Numbered from the stretch's first letter, positions 1-7,849 are shown. The stretch: DNA of 64,000 nucleotides from Planctomycetaceae bacterium (GCA_012729315.1 JAAYDI010000211.1:1-64000), one strand, 5' to 3'. Notes: generated by a model from the sequence alone, not told the origin. Numbers and translations are program-made.

Positions 1-18
1 AACAGACCGGATGTATGC

Positions 19-45
19 TCGACAAATCGGAATCCTTGGTATAAT
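19..45 (+). promoter_or_regulatory. Candidate sigma-70 promoter
   Basis: A perfect TATAAT lies at 40-45. A TCGACA at 19-24 could serve as the -35 box, but the spacer is only 15 bp. It points toward the plus-strand membrane protein at 153. It is a sequence match only. Confidence 0.3.
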
Positions 46-76
46 CGTAACTCACACAGACCCAGAATCGAGGAAC

Positions 77-123
77 TGTCGATTTTGAAGCGCCGCGCAT
101 GTGTCGATTTTCAAGCGCCGCGC
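77..123. repeat. Two direct 22-bp repeats, 25-bp period
   Basis: Copies at 77-98 and 102-123 differ at one base. Each begins tgtcgatttt and ends aagcgccgcgc. They lie between a TATAAT box and the start codon at 153, so a repressor or recombinase binding site is possible. Nothing in the sequence decides between these. Confidence 0.7.
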
Positions 124-152
124 GACAGAGTTGGGGGTCTGGAGGACGCCCC

Positions 153-425
153 ATGCACGATCGCATTGCACGCCAGATCCGCGACCTGCTGATGGTGATG
201 GTCTGGATCCACGCAGGCATGCTCGCCATCATCATCCTCATGGCGCTGGTCGTCGGGTACTGGCACTTCAAGGTCGATGCGGCGCGTCAGCGCTTGCTCG
301 ATGCGCCGCCGCCAGCACCGGTCAGCCAGGCCGCGATCGTCCTGCCGACCGAGTTGAGCCTCCGTTGCCTGCCAGCGCAGCCGCAATCAGGAGTCAGCCC
401 GAGCCAGCGCTTGGCCGACACGTAG
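153..425 (+). CDS. Small single-TM protein, only plus-strand prophage gene
   Basis: The 90-residue product has a strongly hydrophobic segment at about residues 12-35 (VMVWIHAGMLAIIILMALVV), then a short basic stretch and a Pro/Ala-rich tail. The ATG at 153 is preceded by GGAGGACGCCCC, a good ribosome binding site, so I chose it over an upstream in-frame ATG at 99. The last 139 bases overlap, antisense, the end of the minus-strand gene at 287-616. It could be a holin-like, superinfection-exclusion or host membrane protein. The role is unknown. Confidence 0.5.
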   Translation: MHDRIARQIRDLLMVMVWIHAGMLAIIILMALVVGYWHFKVDAARQRLLDAPPPAPVSQAAIVLPTELSLRCLPAQPQSGVSPSQRLADT

Positions 426-616
426 CGCTCAGGGGTAATGTGGAGCCGATGCAGCACGGCGGCGCAGTAATCCCCCAGACCTGGACGCGATCCGCCCTCC
501 TGGACGAATCCGCAGCGGCAGATGATGCGCGGCGTGTCTCGCGGGACCCTCGCAGTGATCCCGCACGCCATGCACCTCCAGATCAATTGATCACCACCGC
601 CCCTGCCGCGCTCCAT
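287..616 (-). CDS. Zinc-ribbon-like phage protein
   Basis: About 109 residues. The N-terminal half has WRCMACG followed by CRCG, a likely four-cysteine zinc ribbon. The second half has GLGDYCAAVLHRLHIT, then CGCAGRQRRLN. I recognise this G-x-GD...CGC-x2-RQ-x2-LN layout from small phage proteins but cannot give it a function. It is the last gene seen in the tail run, and its start lies inside the end of the preceding gene. The ATG at 616 is assumed; an in-frame GTG lies three codons upstream. Confidence 0.55.
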   Translation of the reverse strand: MERGRGGGDQLIWRCMACGITARVPRDTPRIICRCGFVQEGGSRPGLGDYCAAVLHRLHITPERYVSAKRWLGLTPDCGCAGRQRRLNSVGRTIAAWLTGAGGGASSKR

Positions 617-1089
617 CCCATGCACCCACTCTGAGCAGCCGCGTATTGGTAGTCCGCCGCGTACTCGGCAGTACAGTCGTACGGAGCGTCCGCACCGGAA
701 TCAGCCGCGAATATCACGTGATCATGTATCCCGACTGCCTGCATATCGAGAGTCAGCGCCCATCCATGGTGTGGTGAGCCGATCACATTGGGCTCGGCAA
801 CACAACGGATCGACAACATGCCGCATGGCGTGGCATACGTCTCACTCCACTCGCACGGCACGTATGCGCTCCTCCGTACCACATACGTGCCGTTCACGCG
901 ATCGCATCGCGGGCACCCACCATTCACGAGTCCGGATATGGTGATCGTAGCTGCATCCGCGTCTACAGAGCATGAGTCGCAGAGCGCGGTGCCGCCATCA
1001 TCGCAGCAGCACCACGGGAACCACGAGTGCGCCGCCATCAGCACGATGACGTAGAGGCCGACCAGATAGTAGTAGTCCACATGTATCAC
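583..1089 (-). CDS. Cysteine-rich protein with N-terminal hydrophobic segment
   Basis: 168 residues starting at a GTG two bases after the previous stop. Residues 5-22 are hydrophobic (YYYLVGLYVIVLMAAHSW), consistent with a signal or anchor. A cysteine-rich stretch follows: CCC at about 27-29, then CDSC, CPRC and later single cysteines. Around residues 47-68 is the pattern TITISGLVNGGC..C..VNGTYVV, a beta-strand-like motif with paired cysteines. Its place after the tail genes suggests a tail-tip or virion accessory protein. No family was recognised. Confidence 0.5.
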   Translation of the reverse strand: MIHVDYYYLVGLYVIVLMAAHSWFPWCCCDDGGTALCDSCSVDADAATITISGLVNGGCPRCDRVNGTYVVRRSAYVPCEWSETYATPCGMLSIRCVAEPNVIGSPHHGWALTLDMQAVGIHDHVIFAADSGADAPYDCTAEYAADYQYAAAQSGCMGWSAAGAVVIN

Positions 1090-1090
1090 A

Positions 1091-1474
1091 TCATTGCTCC
1101 GGACATGCGCGGTGCAGTTGTATTATGAGCCACCCATTTCGCGCTGGATCCCATAGTGCCTCGCCGACAGTTCCGGCCACGCCGTAAAACATGCGAGCAG
1201 TGCCGGCGAGGGGATTGAGTACGGTGATAGAGGTGTCCATGTGATCGCGTCCAGCACCATACTGGTCGATGATCACCGCGCTGCCAGCAGCATCCGACGC
1301 GGATAGCGCGGTCGAGAGCGCGAATGTGCATGCCGGCTTCATGCCACGATCACCAGCAGCGGCCATGTAGGCCCGCAATCGCGCGCGCGTCGCCATCAGC
1401 TCGTAGCGCAGGCGTTCATGGTCGCGCCGCAGCGCCTGTATGGAATCCTCGGACAGGATGCGGATCTCGGCCAT
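1091..1474 (-). CDS. Tail-region protein, N-terminal coiled coil
   Basis: 127 residues. The first about 40 residues form a charged helix (DSIQALRRDHERLRYELMATRARLRAYMAA), likely a coiled coil. A small beta-rich domain follows (TCTF-like ACTFALSTALS, VIIDQYGAG, ITVLNPLAGT). The start ATG at 1474 overlaps the stop of the upstream tail gene (ATGA), so translation is coupled. The context fits a tail-tip or fibre-connector protein; there is no clear family match. Confidence 0.5.
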   Translation of the reverse strand: MAEIRILSEDSIQALRRDHERLRYELMATRARLRAYMAAAGDRGMKPACTFALSTALSASDAAGSAVIIDQYGAGRDHMDTSITVLNPLAGTARMFYGVAGTVGEALWDPARNGWLIIQLHRACPEQ

Positions 1475-2568
1475 CACGGCGCCTTGAAGACAGGGACTGG
1501 CAGGCTAAGGAAATTCATCGGCTCGTATGGGTGCACTCGCCAACGGAAATACACCGGGGGCGCCATCCAGGTGTCCGACCCATGGAGCGGTTGCCCGTGC
1601 CCATTGAGCAGCACCATTTCCGGTACGCGCTCGCCCTGCCAGTCGCGAATCGCAGCGGCCTCTGCCATACCCGCCTCGACGTCTGCCCCTGTAATCGTAT
1701 CGCCAGCACCGTCCGGAGAGCCAGCGTTGGCCAGACGAGTGATCCCGCGGTCTAGCACGGTTTCCAGAAAACCATCCTGCGGATTGGTGTCGCTTGCCCT
1801 GGTGCGAATCGCGAATTCCCACGTCCAGGCCCAGAAATCGCGGGAGTTTTCGCGGCGGTACACTGCTCCTGCGGATGCGCATAACAGGCAGTATTTCTGG
1901 ATTGTCGTTGGCACCATGCGATACTTGGTCTTGAGTCGATCAGACCAGGTCAAAGCAAATTTGTTAATATGATTCGCTACGTCCGCCCACGCCTGATCGT
2001 ACATCGATACGTTGGCAGTGATGCGCACAATGTGCTCGGCCTGGTTCCGCATGAGCGGCGGATCCAACACAACACCCGCGGAGTTGTGCACTGGCCCCAG
2101 CGTATCGGCTGCCCGGTTGTACCCTGTAAAGTCTCCGTCGTCTGGAGGGAACGGGTCGACATTCCATGCCTTCCATACTGGCGTCTGAAAATACTGCACC
2201 CCAGTCGACACGTCCCACCTATAATCGAGCGGGTCGGTCGCAGGGTTCCCGTCCTCGTCCTCCCTGGTTTGCGGGTCGCGGACGTTTATCGGCCCGTAGT
2301 GCAGCACAACGTCCCACACGAAGCGTGATCCGGCACGACGTACCGGTGTAATCGATCGGCAGACGACCAGCGTTTCCTCTCGGTCCGCGTAGTATAATCG
2401 CGATCCCAGGCCACGGCCGATGGAGTCGAAATAGTTGACGATCGTCCTGCCATCGTCGCGCGCACTGTCGACGGTCACAATATACGGGCATTCCCACTCG
2501 TCATTGTCCCCGATCCCTGCCGTCAGTGTCGCGTGTTGCTGCGCTTCGTCACACTTGATTACTGCCAT
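1474..2568 (-). CDS. Phage tail protein downstream of the tape measure
   Basis: 364 residues, stop-start coupled to the tape-measure gene (ATGA at 2568). Genes at this place in siphophages usually encode distal tail or baseplate hub components. The sequence is aromatic-rich and beta-rich, with stretches such as TGVQYFQTPVWKAWNVDPFPPD and HIVRITANVSMYDQAWADVANHIN. I could not identify a Dit or Tal signature, so the call rests on position and size. Confidence 0.55.
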   Translation of the reverse strand: MAVIKCDEAQQHATLTAGIGDNDEWECPYIVTVDSARDDGRTIVNYFDSIGRGLGSRLYYADREETLVVCRSITPVRRAGSRFVWDVVLHYGPINVRDPQTREDEDGNPATDPLDYRWDVSTGVQYFQTPVWKAWNVDPFPPDDGDFTGYNRAADTLGPVHNSAGVVLDPPLMRNQAEHIVRITANVSMYDQAWADVANHINKFALTWSDRLKTKYRMVPTTIQKYCLLCASAGAVYRRENSRDFWAWTWEFAIRTRASDTNPQDGFLETVLDRGITRLANAGSPDGAGDTITGADVEAGMAEAAAIRDWQGERVPEMVLLNGHGQPLHGSDTWMAPPVYFRWRVHPYEPMNFLSLPVPVFKAP

Positions 2569-3701
2569 CAGATGTTCACCGTCTGAACCTGGATTCGGTC
2601 ACGCTTCACCGCCGCTTCTACCCGGGCAAAGTAGTCCAGCACCTTCGCTTGATAACGTCGATCGTCTGCCGCCTTGCGTCGTGCTTCCTGCACCGCGGAG
2701 AACCCCGCAGCGCTCGCCCGCGTCACAGCGCCGATCGATGGTGTAGCGATCTCCTGCGGTTTCGGGATTCCTTCCCAGGATTTTTTGATTTTCTCCGCGG
2801 CACGGGCGGCAGATTTCTCCGTCGCCTTCACGCTCTTGTCCACTTCAATCGCCGCTTTCTTCGCCGCAGATTCATAGCCCCTGAATACACCCGTCGCCCC
2901 CGTAGCTCTGCCCATCATCCGGTTGAACGCACCGACGATCGACGTCAGCAGATCCGCGATAGACTTGAGCGCCGGTGCTACCAGCACAGCCACCTGCTGG
3001 ACGAATGCGCCCCAGGCACGTTTCATGGAGTCGATCGCGTCGTTGGCAGCTTCTACGGCGCCGCGCGAATTGCCAAACAGCAGACCCATTCGCTGCGCCT
3101 GCTCCCCCATTTCATTCAGCCCTTCCGCGCCATCCTTAAGCAGCGGCAGCAGCTCGCCACCGCTGCGGCCGAAGATATCCATCGCGATCCTGGTCGCCTG
3201 TGTGTCGTCGCCCAACAGTTGGATTTGTTCAGCGATCGCGGCAAACACCTGATCGGCCTGCATGCCATCGAGGTCCGATATTCGCAGGCCCAAGTCGTTG
3301 AAGGCCTTGATCGCCGTCGCGTTCCCCTCGCGCGCGTCGCCGAGCGTGTTCTGCATTTTCTCGATCGAGCGATTGAAATTCTCGGTGCTGGATCCTGCCA
3401 GGTCGGCGGCGAACCCAAGCGCCGTGAGCTGGTCCGCGTCGGCGCCGATACGCGCTGCGATCTTGGCCTGCTGATCGAGCACGGCCATCTCGCCACGCAC
3501 TGCCGCGATGGCGCCCTGCACCGACGAGAGCACGCCCTGCACAGCCAGCATGCCGGCATGGAATTTCGCCATGCCGGCAGCGACACTGCCGGACATGCCG
3601 GCGCTCAGATCAGTGATCGCGGCCTTCGCCTCCGCAAACCCTTTCTGTAGGGTCGCCGTCTGGGCTTCAATCGCAATGGATATTTTCGCAGCGGTTGCCA
3701 T
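2568..3701 (-). CDS. Short tail tape measure protein
   Basis: 377 residues from the ATG at 3701. The protein is highly helical and Ala-rich. The segment LDQQAKIAARIGADADQLTALGFAADLAG, then NFNRSIEKMQNTLGDAREG, DIFGRSGGELLPLLKDGAEGL and QRMGLLFGNS is typical of tape measures. It follows the tail tube and frameshifted chaperones, as expected. Using about 1.5 angstrom per residue, a tail near 55 nm is implied, short for a siphovirus. The C-terminal third is charged and probably lies at the tip end. It overlaps the preceding T frame by 35 bases. Confidence 0.8.
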   Translation of the reverse strand: MATAAKISIAIEAQTATLQKGFAEAKAAITDLSAGMSGSVAAGMAKFHAGMLAVQGVLSSVQGAIAAVRGEMAVLDQQAKIAARIGADADQLTALGFAADLAGSSTENFNRSIEKMQNTLGDAREGNATAIKAFNDLGLRISDLDGMQADQVFAAIAEQIQLLGDDTQATRIAMDIFGRSGGELLPLLKDGAEGLNEMGEQAQRMGLLFGNSRGAVEAANDAIDSMKRAWGAFVQQVAVLVAPALKSIADLLTSIVGAFNRMMGRATGATGVFRGYESAAKKAAIEVDKSVKATEKSAARAAEKIKKSWEGIPKPQEIATPSIGAVTRASAAGFSAVQEARRKAADDRRYQAKVLDYFARVEAAVKRDRIQVQTVNI

Positions 3702-3981
3702 GCTCGGCCTCATTCACGTCGTCTATCACGCCCTGGATCTCGTCGGCCGTCATCGGTCCGTCAATGTACGGCCAGGTCACGCGCACGTCCCGCCCAACCT
3801 GCAGCATCGCATGGGCACCGGATCTCAGGTCGTCGCGTAAGTCGCCCCACGGTTCGTCATGCCACAGTACCCACCATTCCCACAGCTGGGCCGCAGTCAG
3901 CCGCTCCAACAAGTGATCAGGATGCAGGACCCCCATGCACCGGCACAGCAGGAAGCAGAACCGGTACAGGGGGCTGGTCAG
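3667..3981 (-). CDS. Frameshifted C-terminal part of GT tail chaperone (T domain)
   Basis: This frame is open from the slippery site at 3981-3987. After a -1 shift it reads LTSPLYRFCFLLCRC, then MGVLHPDHLLERLTAAQLWEWW and DEPWGDLRDDLRSG. The LTA-x-Q-x-x-EW...EP-G-x-R-D pattern matches the minor tail protein T family. The 45 bases from C-3981 to the ATG at 3936 are exactly 15 codons, so the shift joins the frames cleanly. The full GT product would be 207 residues. The ATG at 3936 is probably not the real start. GT normally acts as an assembly chaperone bound to the tape measure. Confidence 0.75.
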   Translation of the reverse strand: MTSPLYRFCFLLCRCMGVLHPDHLLERLTAAQLWEWWVLWHDEPWGDLRDDLRSGAHAMLQVGRDVRVTWPYIDGPMTADEIQGVIDDVNEAEHGNRCENIHCD

Positions 3982-4289
3982 TTTTTTTCCGTCTCCTCAA
4001 CCAATAGGCCGTTAATCTCCAGCGCACGTCGCCCGACCGTTTTCAGTGTATCCACAGATATGTCCAACCACTCGTCGGCTGTCGCCTCGTGGCTCACGAC
4101 AGACGCGGCCAGCACCGCGGCGTAGAACCGCAGCGCTTCTGGGGTGTCGACACTCTCTCCGTGCAGGTTTCCGAATTCGCCGGAGAGTGTCGCCAACTGC
4201 CGTGCGCTGATAGGCCGAAACACGATATCCGCGTCCCACCGGTCATAGTGCCAGGTCACGGTCGGCCGGTCCATGTCTGCGAGACTCAT
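3978..4289 (-). CDS. Tail assembly chaperone G-like
   Basis: 103 residues, coupled to the tail tube gene (ATGA overlap at 4286-4289). Size and position, between tail tube and tape measure, match lambda gpG-type chaperones, and it ends in the slippery run GAA AAA AAC TGA that allows the -1 shift into the T frame. The sequence is acidic and helical at the end (WLDISVDTLKTVGRRALEINGLLVEE). Most ribosomes should make G alone and a minority GT. Confidence 0.7.
   Translation of the reverse strand: MSLADMDRPTVTWHYDRWDADIVFRPISARQLATLSGEFGNLHGESVDTPEALRFYAAVLAASVVSHEATADEWLDISVDTLKTVGRRALEINGLLVEETEKN
3981..3987 (-). promoter_or_regulatory. -1 programmed frameshift slippery heptamer
   Basis: On the minus strand the heptamer is A-AAA-AAC in the G frame, directly followed by the TGA stop. 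It fits the canonical X-XXY-YYZ rule. The -1 frame then continues open into the T domain. Confidence 0.75.
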
Positions 4290-4717
4290 GCGACGGTATC
4301 CTCTATGTCTCCGGTGCGCACGACACGCACCTGGCGTGTTACTCGGCCGTTGGCGTCAAAACCTGTCGGCACGATCGCCAAGACGCGGCCTTTGAACACC
4401 TTGGTCCAGGTACTGGTAGCGCTGTACCGCAGCGTGATTTTCCAGTTCGCTTCGTTGCCGCTGGAATACAGCGCGTCGATCGCGTCGTCCACAGCGTCAT
4501 CGGGGTCGTGGAAGCCCTCAAAAACAAATTCAGATATCTGCTCGATGCCTGGTACCGCCTGTGCGCTGTTATCCTCCATCGCAGTGACGTCAATGCTCGA
4601 TCGCTCCTGCGGAGGTGGCGTGATCTGCACGGTCGCCCCCACGTCCTGCCAGGCTGTCCCTCCGGCCGGATCAACGGACACTTTCGCGCCTCGCCCGACC
4701 GCACGTTTCTTTGCCAT
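4286..4717 (-). CDS. Major tail tube protein
   Basis: 143 residues. It starts MAKKRAVGRGAKVSV and has the layout of lambda gpV-like tail tube proteins: an early beta strand, a loop with ERSSIDVTAMED, then ISEFVFEGFHDPDDAVDDAIDALYSSG (the common long helix after a strand), and a C-terminal strand pair WKITLRYS...KGRVLAIVPTG. It sits upstream of the G/GT chaperones, as in other siphophages. Confidence 0.75.
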   Translation of the reverse strand: MAKKRAVGRGAKVSVDPAGGTAWQDVGATVQITPPPQERSSIDVTAMEDNSAQAVPGIEQISEFVFEGFHDPDDAVDDAIDALYSSGNEANWKITLRYSATSTWTKVFKGRVLAIVPTGFDANGRVTRQVRVVRTGDIEDTVA

Positions 4718-4748
4718 GATTCATTCCTTCTTTTCAGGTTTGGCCAGG

Positions 4749-5375
4749 TCAGGCGCGGATATCGACCAACATTTCGAGCGCCCCGACGTCCCCGATCACC
4801 GCGGTTCCAGTCGCCGTATCTGTGATGGCGATCACCATCAGGATATCCAGCACGTCCCCCGCGGTCAGGCCCGTGGGCGTGATCTGAAACGTCTGGTCAG
4901 CCCAAGCGGTATCGTTGATATCCTTCGCGGCTGTCGCGCAGATGTCGGCACTCACACCAGCTTCTCGGTCTGATTTGTGCACTACAAAATCCAGCGTCGC
5001 TGCACCGTCCGCGGCCGTCGTGGTCATGCCACAACTGGCACGAATCGCGACTGTCTGCCCCGCGTCGTATTCCGCGGGCAGCTGGAATTGAAAACGCGCG
5101 CACCTGGTGCAGCCCGCGCCCTTGACGTCACCCGTCGAAACCTTGGGAGATGCGCTGCCAAACGCCCCGCCGACCAGCGCCAGGTCGTCGTCGGCCGCAG
5201 TCCCCGGAAGGTTCGTCGCCAGCGCGTCGTGCACGCGCAGGGAAGTCAACGGGATGGCAAACACCGCTTCGGCCGTCTGCTCGATGCTTGTGCGTTTCAC
5301 GGTCGGCATGGTGCCATCCACCTGCAGGGCACCGGTCACTCGCATGTCTCCGTCTACTCTCAGTGCGACTGTCAT
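4749..5375 (-). CDS. Phage structural protein, unknown
   Basis: 208 residues from the ATG at 5375, which overlaps the previous stop (ATGA) and follows a GAGG ribosome binding site. The sequence is beta-rich: an N-terminal repeat-like VALRVDGDMRVTGALQVDG, then YDAGQTVAIRASCGM, TLDFVVHKSD and GDVLDILMVIAITDTATG. This looks like a jelly-roll or Ig-like virion protein, perhaps a decoration or tail accessory. It stands between the tail completion genes and the tail tube. Confidence 0.5.
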   Translation of the reverse strand: MTVALRVDGDMRVTGALQVDGTMPTVKRTSIEQTAEAVFAIPLTSLRVHDALATNLPGTAADDDLALVGGAFGSASPKVSTGDVKGAGCTRCARFQFQLPAEYDAGQTVAIRASCGMTTTAADGAATLDFVVHKSDREAGVSADICATAAKDINDTAWADQTFQITPTGLTAGDVLDILMVIAITDTATGTAVIGDVGALEMLVDIRA

Positions 5376-5776
5376 GGTCTGATTACCTCGCAATCCAGAC
5401 TCGACACAAACAAATATTCATCCGCGGACAGGTTCCGCGGCACGTAGTTTTCCGCCGCATCAGCAATAGTGATGCTGCTGTAGTGGTGATCGCCAATCAG
5501 TCCGTACCGGTCGTGCAGGCAGGCCCGCACTAGGTCGGCCACCGCGACCGCCTCTCCGGGATCGTCCGCCACTATCTCAATGTCAAACCGTTCCATAAGT
5601 GGTTCGTTTTCGTCGCACATGCACCCGCCGTACTCCACGCTGCGACGCTGCAGCCAGATCAGCGGTCGCATGGTTCCGTGCGGCACGCGACCGGCGTAGA
5701 CTCGATCGGCCACCGCAGCCACCACCGCCGCGCTGTGCGTTAATTCGTCGACCAGATCCGCCGCCACATCCGCCAT
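5372..5776 (-). CDS. Tail completion protein (DUF3168-like)
   Basis: 134 residues: ADLVDELTHSAAVVAAVADRVYAG, then PLIWLQRRS, MERFDIEIVADDPGEAVAVADLVRACLH. The pattern 'short N-terminal helix with A-V-V-x-R-V-Y, then P-x-I-x-x-x, then a ferredoxin-like half' fits DUF3168/gp17-type tail completion proteins. Its place just after the HK97-gp10-like gene is the usual one. Confidence 0.65.
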   Translation of the reverse strand: MADVAADLVDELTHSAAVVAAVADRVYAGRVPHGTMRPLIWLQRRSVEYGGCMCDENEPLMERFDIEIVADDPGEAVAVADLVRACLHDRYGLIGDHHYSSITIADAAENYVPRNLSADEYLFVSSLDCEVIRP

Positions 5777-5778
5777 TG

Positions 5779-6345
5779 TCAGATCCCGCTCAGGACATGC
5801 TGGAATGATGTGCGTGCCTTCTCGGCTTCCCTAAGAAACGCCATGCCGAACTTAATTCCAAAGGCATTGATCGCCGTCTGGAACGCCGCATCGGCTGCCT
5901 GTTCCATAAATGGGCGTGGTTTCGCTCCGGGGTGCTGGATCCGCTGGTAGTAGCCCTGTGGCGTCGCCAGGCTACCTCCATCCCTCCTCGTGATCTCGTG
6001 TGGCTTGGTCCCACCGATCACCATGTGCGCGTACCTGGACGCGAACCGCACTCCGCTGTCACGCTGTCGCTTGGTCGCTCTAGACTTGCTCTCTCCGCGG
6101 ACATCCCCGCTGATCTGGTCCATTTTTACCGTGCCGCGAATCTGCCGTTTTAGCTCACCGGATTTCCCGACTGGCGCTCGCGATCGCGCCTCGCGGACGA
6201 TCACCGCATTGGACGCGCGGACCGCAGCCAATACGACCCTTCGCCGGGCCGCAAACTCCAACTGCTGCAGCGCCTTGATTGCGGCGTCGGCCCCCACGAT
6301 CCGTGTCGTGATTGTGGATGTGCCACCGGAGTGTCTGCTATACAT
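5779..6345 (-). CDS. HK97 gp10-family tail-component protein
   Basis: 188 residues from the ATG at 6345, which overlaps the stop of the adaptor gene and has a GGAG site just upstream. Diagnostic features: IVREARSRAPVGKSGELKRQI and a C-terminal HPGAKPRPFMEQAADAA. 'RAPV-x-x-G-x-L' and 'G-x-x-x-RPFM' are hallmarks of the gp10 family, which terminates or completes tails and joins them to the head. Confidence 0.8.
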   Translation of the reverse strand: MYSRHSGGTSTITTRIVGADAAIKALQQLEFAARRRVVLAAVRASNAVIVREARSRAPVGKSGELKRQIRGTVKMDQISGDVRGESKSRATKRQRDSGVRFASRYAHMVIGGTKPHEITRRDGGSLATPQGYYQRIQHPGAKPRPFMEQAADAAFQTAINAFGIKFGMAFLREAEKARTSFQHVLSGI

Positions 6346-6704
6346 CAGGCATCTCCTTCCGTGCACAGCAACTCAAGAGTGACATTGGCTTCGTTCCGGT
6401 TTATCACTGCACCGATATGCAGCACACGCGACCCGTACAGCAGCCGACATGCATTAGTGACGTCGGCCCGGTAGTCGATGAATACACGGTGCGTTGCCTC
6501 GCTGTAGAGCGCCCTGGCGTATTCCGCGGTCCGCGCATTGAGCGGTTCGACCGACGCCCACACGGTCGGCGTCATCACGCCGACCCACTCCCCGATGGGC
6601 TGACCGCGGACGTCTGCCCCCAGCTTGTTGAACCGCTGGATAGTCACCTGCCGGTCTTTGCGCCAGATTGCGGTCGGGACCGGTTGCATATACCTATCGG
6701 CCAT
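6345..6704 (-). CDS. Head-tail adaptor / head closure protein
   Basis: 119 residues. The core is VTIQRFNKLGADVRGQPIGEWVGVMTPTVWASVEPLNARTAEYA, then THRVFIDYRADVTNACRLLYGSRVLHIGAVIN. The W-A-x-V-x-P-L...H-x-V-x-x-x-Y...R-x-L-x-I pattern matches SPP1 gp16-type head-closure proteins. The start ATG is nested in the preceding TAA (TAATG), so the two connector genes are translationally coupled. Confidence 0.75.
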   Translation of the reverse strand: MADRYMQPVPTAIWRKDRQVTIQRFNKLGADVRGQPIGEWVGVMTPTVWASVEPLNARTAEYARALYSEATHRVFIDYRADVTNACRLLYGSRVLHIGAVINRNEANVTLELLCTEGDA

Positions 6705-7345
6705 TACAACGCACTCCAGGTCAGGCGCCTGATTTCGTTCTGCCAACACCTCTCGACGCCTTCTGCGTCGGCCATGGTCCCCAGCTCGCGCCCGCGCGCG
6801 TAAAGGTAGGCCGCCTTGACAAGCACCGCGTTGACACTCTCCGGGGGCAACTGTGCGACGAGGTCTCCGTAGCCGCAGCGATACGACACCTCGACGGCGT
6901 TTGGTCGCGTGTCCAGCGACGGGCTGGTAATCGTCGCACCTTCCGCCAGCACGACCCGCGCAGGTTCTGTTAGCACGTCGACCATGTAATCCGCAGCGCT
7001 CCAGGTCTGCTGCACGGAGTCGATGTCGTAATACTTGATCGATGTCACGGACACGACAGGCGCCCGTGCCAGCTGCAGCATATTGGCCCAGTCCCACGGC
7101 CAGACGTCAAACGCTTCCACGACGGTTCCTGTCAGCAGCAATCGCCGGCTGTCATCCTCGAGCGCCCTAGTGGCGACGTCGAGGAACCGCAACAGCAAAT
7201 CATCTTCGGCATTCCCCGATACACGCAGGTGATCTCGGAATGTGTCCAGCAGCTGCGCACTTGCGCTCGCGCGCGTCAATGTAACAGTGCGCGGTATGGT
7301 GGCTTGCTGACTGCGCGACCAGGCGTTCTGCGGGTATCGGGGCAT
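6704..7345 (-). CDS. Head-tail connector protein (gp6-like)
   Basis: 213 residues from the ATG at 7345, with GAGGT upstream; a GTG three codons earlier is possible. LLLRFLDVATRALEDDSRRLL, WPWDWANMLQLARAPVVSVTSIKYYD and the terminal PPESVNAVLVKAAYLYARGRE match phiE125-gp8/HK97-gp6-type connectors: two helices, a beta strand pair around 'P-V-V-S-V-x-S-I-K-Y-Y-D', and a final helix. The protein would form a ring below the portal. Confidence 0.75.
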   Translation of the reverse strand: MPRYPQNAWSRSQQATIPRTVTLTRASASAQLLDTFRDHLRVSGNAEDDLLLRFLDVATRALEDDSRRLLLTGTVVEAFDVWPWDWANMLQLARAPVVSVTSIKYYDIDSVQQTWSAADYMVDVLTEPARVVLAEGATITSPSLDTRPNAVEVSYRCGYGDLVAQLPPESVNAVLVKAAYLYARGRELGTMADAEGVERCWQNEIRRLTWSAL

Positions 7346-7360
7346 GGCCTGCACCTCACA

Positions 7361-7849
7361 TCAGTCTATGATCGCGGACCTGTCCAGGGTCGGTGCGTAC
7401 CGCGGTGCGTGCAGGATGTAGACCACACTCAGCACCATGTTGGCAGCATTGGCCGTACCAACACCCACGCAATCAAACCCGTTGTCCATGTCCAGGTCGT
7501 CGGCATCGATCTCAATGACATAGAGCGCGTTCTTGTTGTTGGTCGTCAGCGTCGTGAAGGTACTGGACGCTACTGCAATTTCCACGAGCGTGTCACTTGC
7601 GTCCGTGTCCATGTTCGCCCACATTCGGGAAAACGCCAGCGTCCGCGCGTCCGTGCCGCCCACAGCGGTCGCCTCCTTGAGCGTGATCGCCGATCCAGTG
7701 ACCGTGTTGCCGTTGTCTACAGCAATGATCACCGTGCATTTCTGGTAACCCTTCATGCAGACCAAATCGGGAATCGATGCGTTGGGGGTGATCGGCGCCA
7801 GGCCCATCACTACCTTTGCTTTGTTCAATAGCGGCAGAAACCGTTCCAT
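7361..7849 (-). CDS. Virion structural protein, likely head decoration
   Basis: 162 residues: LVCMKGYQKCTVIIAVDNGNTVTGSAITLKEATAVGGTDARTLAF, then NALYVIEIDADDLDMDNGFDCVGVG and ANMVLSVVYILHAPRY. These are regular beta strands ending in a conserved-looking 'VVYILHAPRY' stretch. Position directly after the major capsid gene suggests a capsid decoration or stabilising protein. The 94 bases between it and the capsid gene hold no gene. Confidence 0.6.
   Translation of the reverse strand: MERFLPLLNKAKVVMGLAPITPNASIPDLVCMKGYQKCTVIIAVDNGNTVTGSAITLKEATAVGGTDARTLAFSRMWANMDTDASDTLVEIAVASSTFTTLTTNNKNALYVIEIDADDLDMDNGFDCVGVGTANAANMVLSVVYILHAPRYAPTLDRSAIID

Noticed and set aside
77-123. Short CRISPR array
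   Set aside because: Only two repeats with a 3-base gap; no spacers of fitting length and no cas genes.
1-150. attL of the prophage within the first bases
   Set aside because: No match to the 3' part of tRNA-Leu or to the region next to it was found; the left end is probably outside the window.
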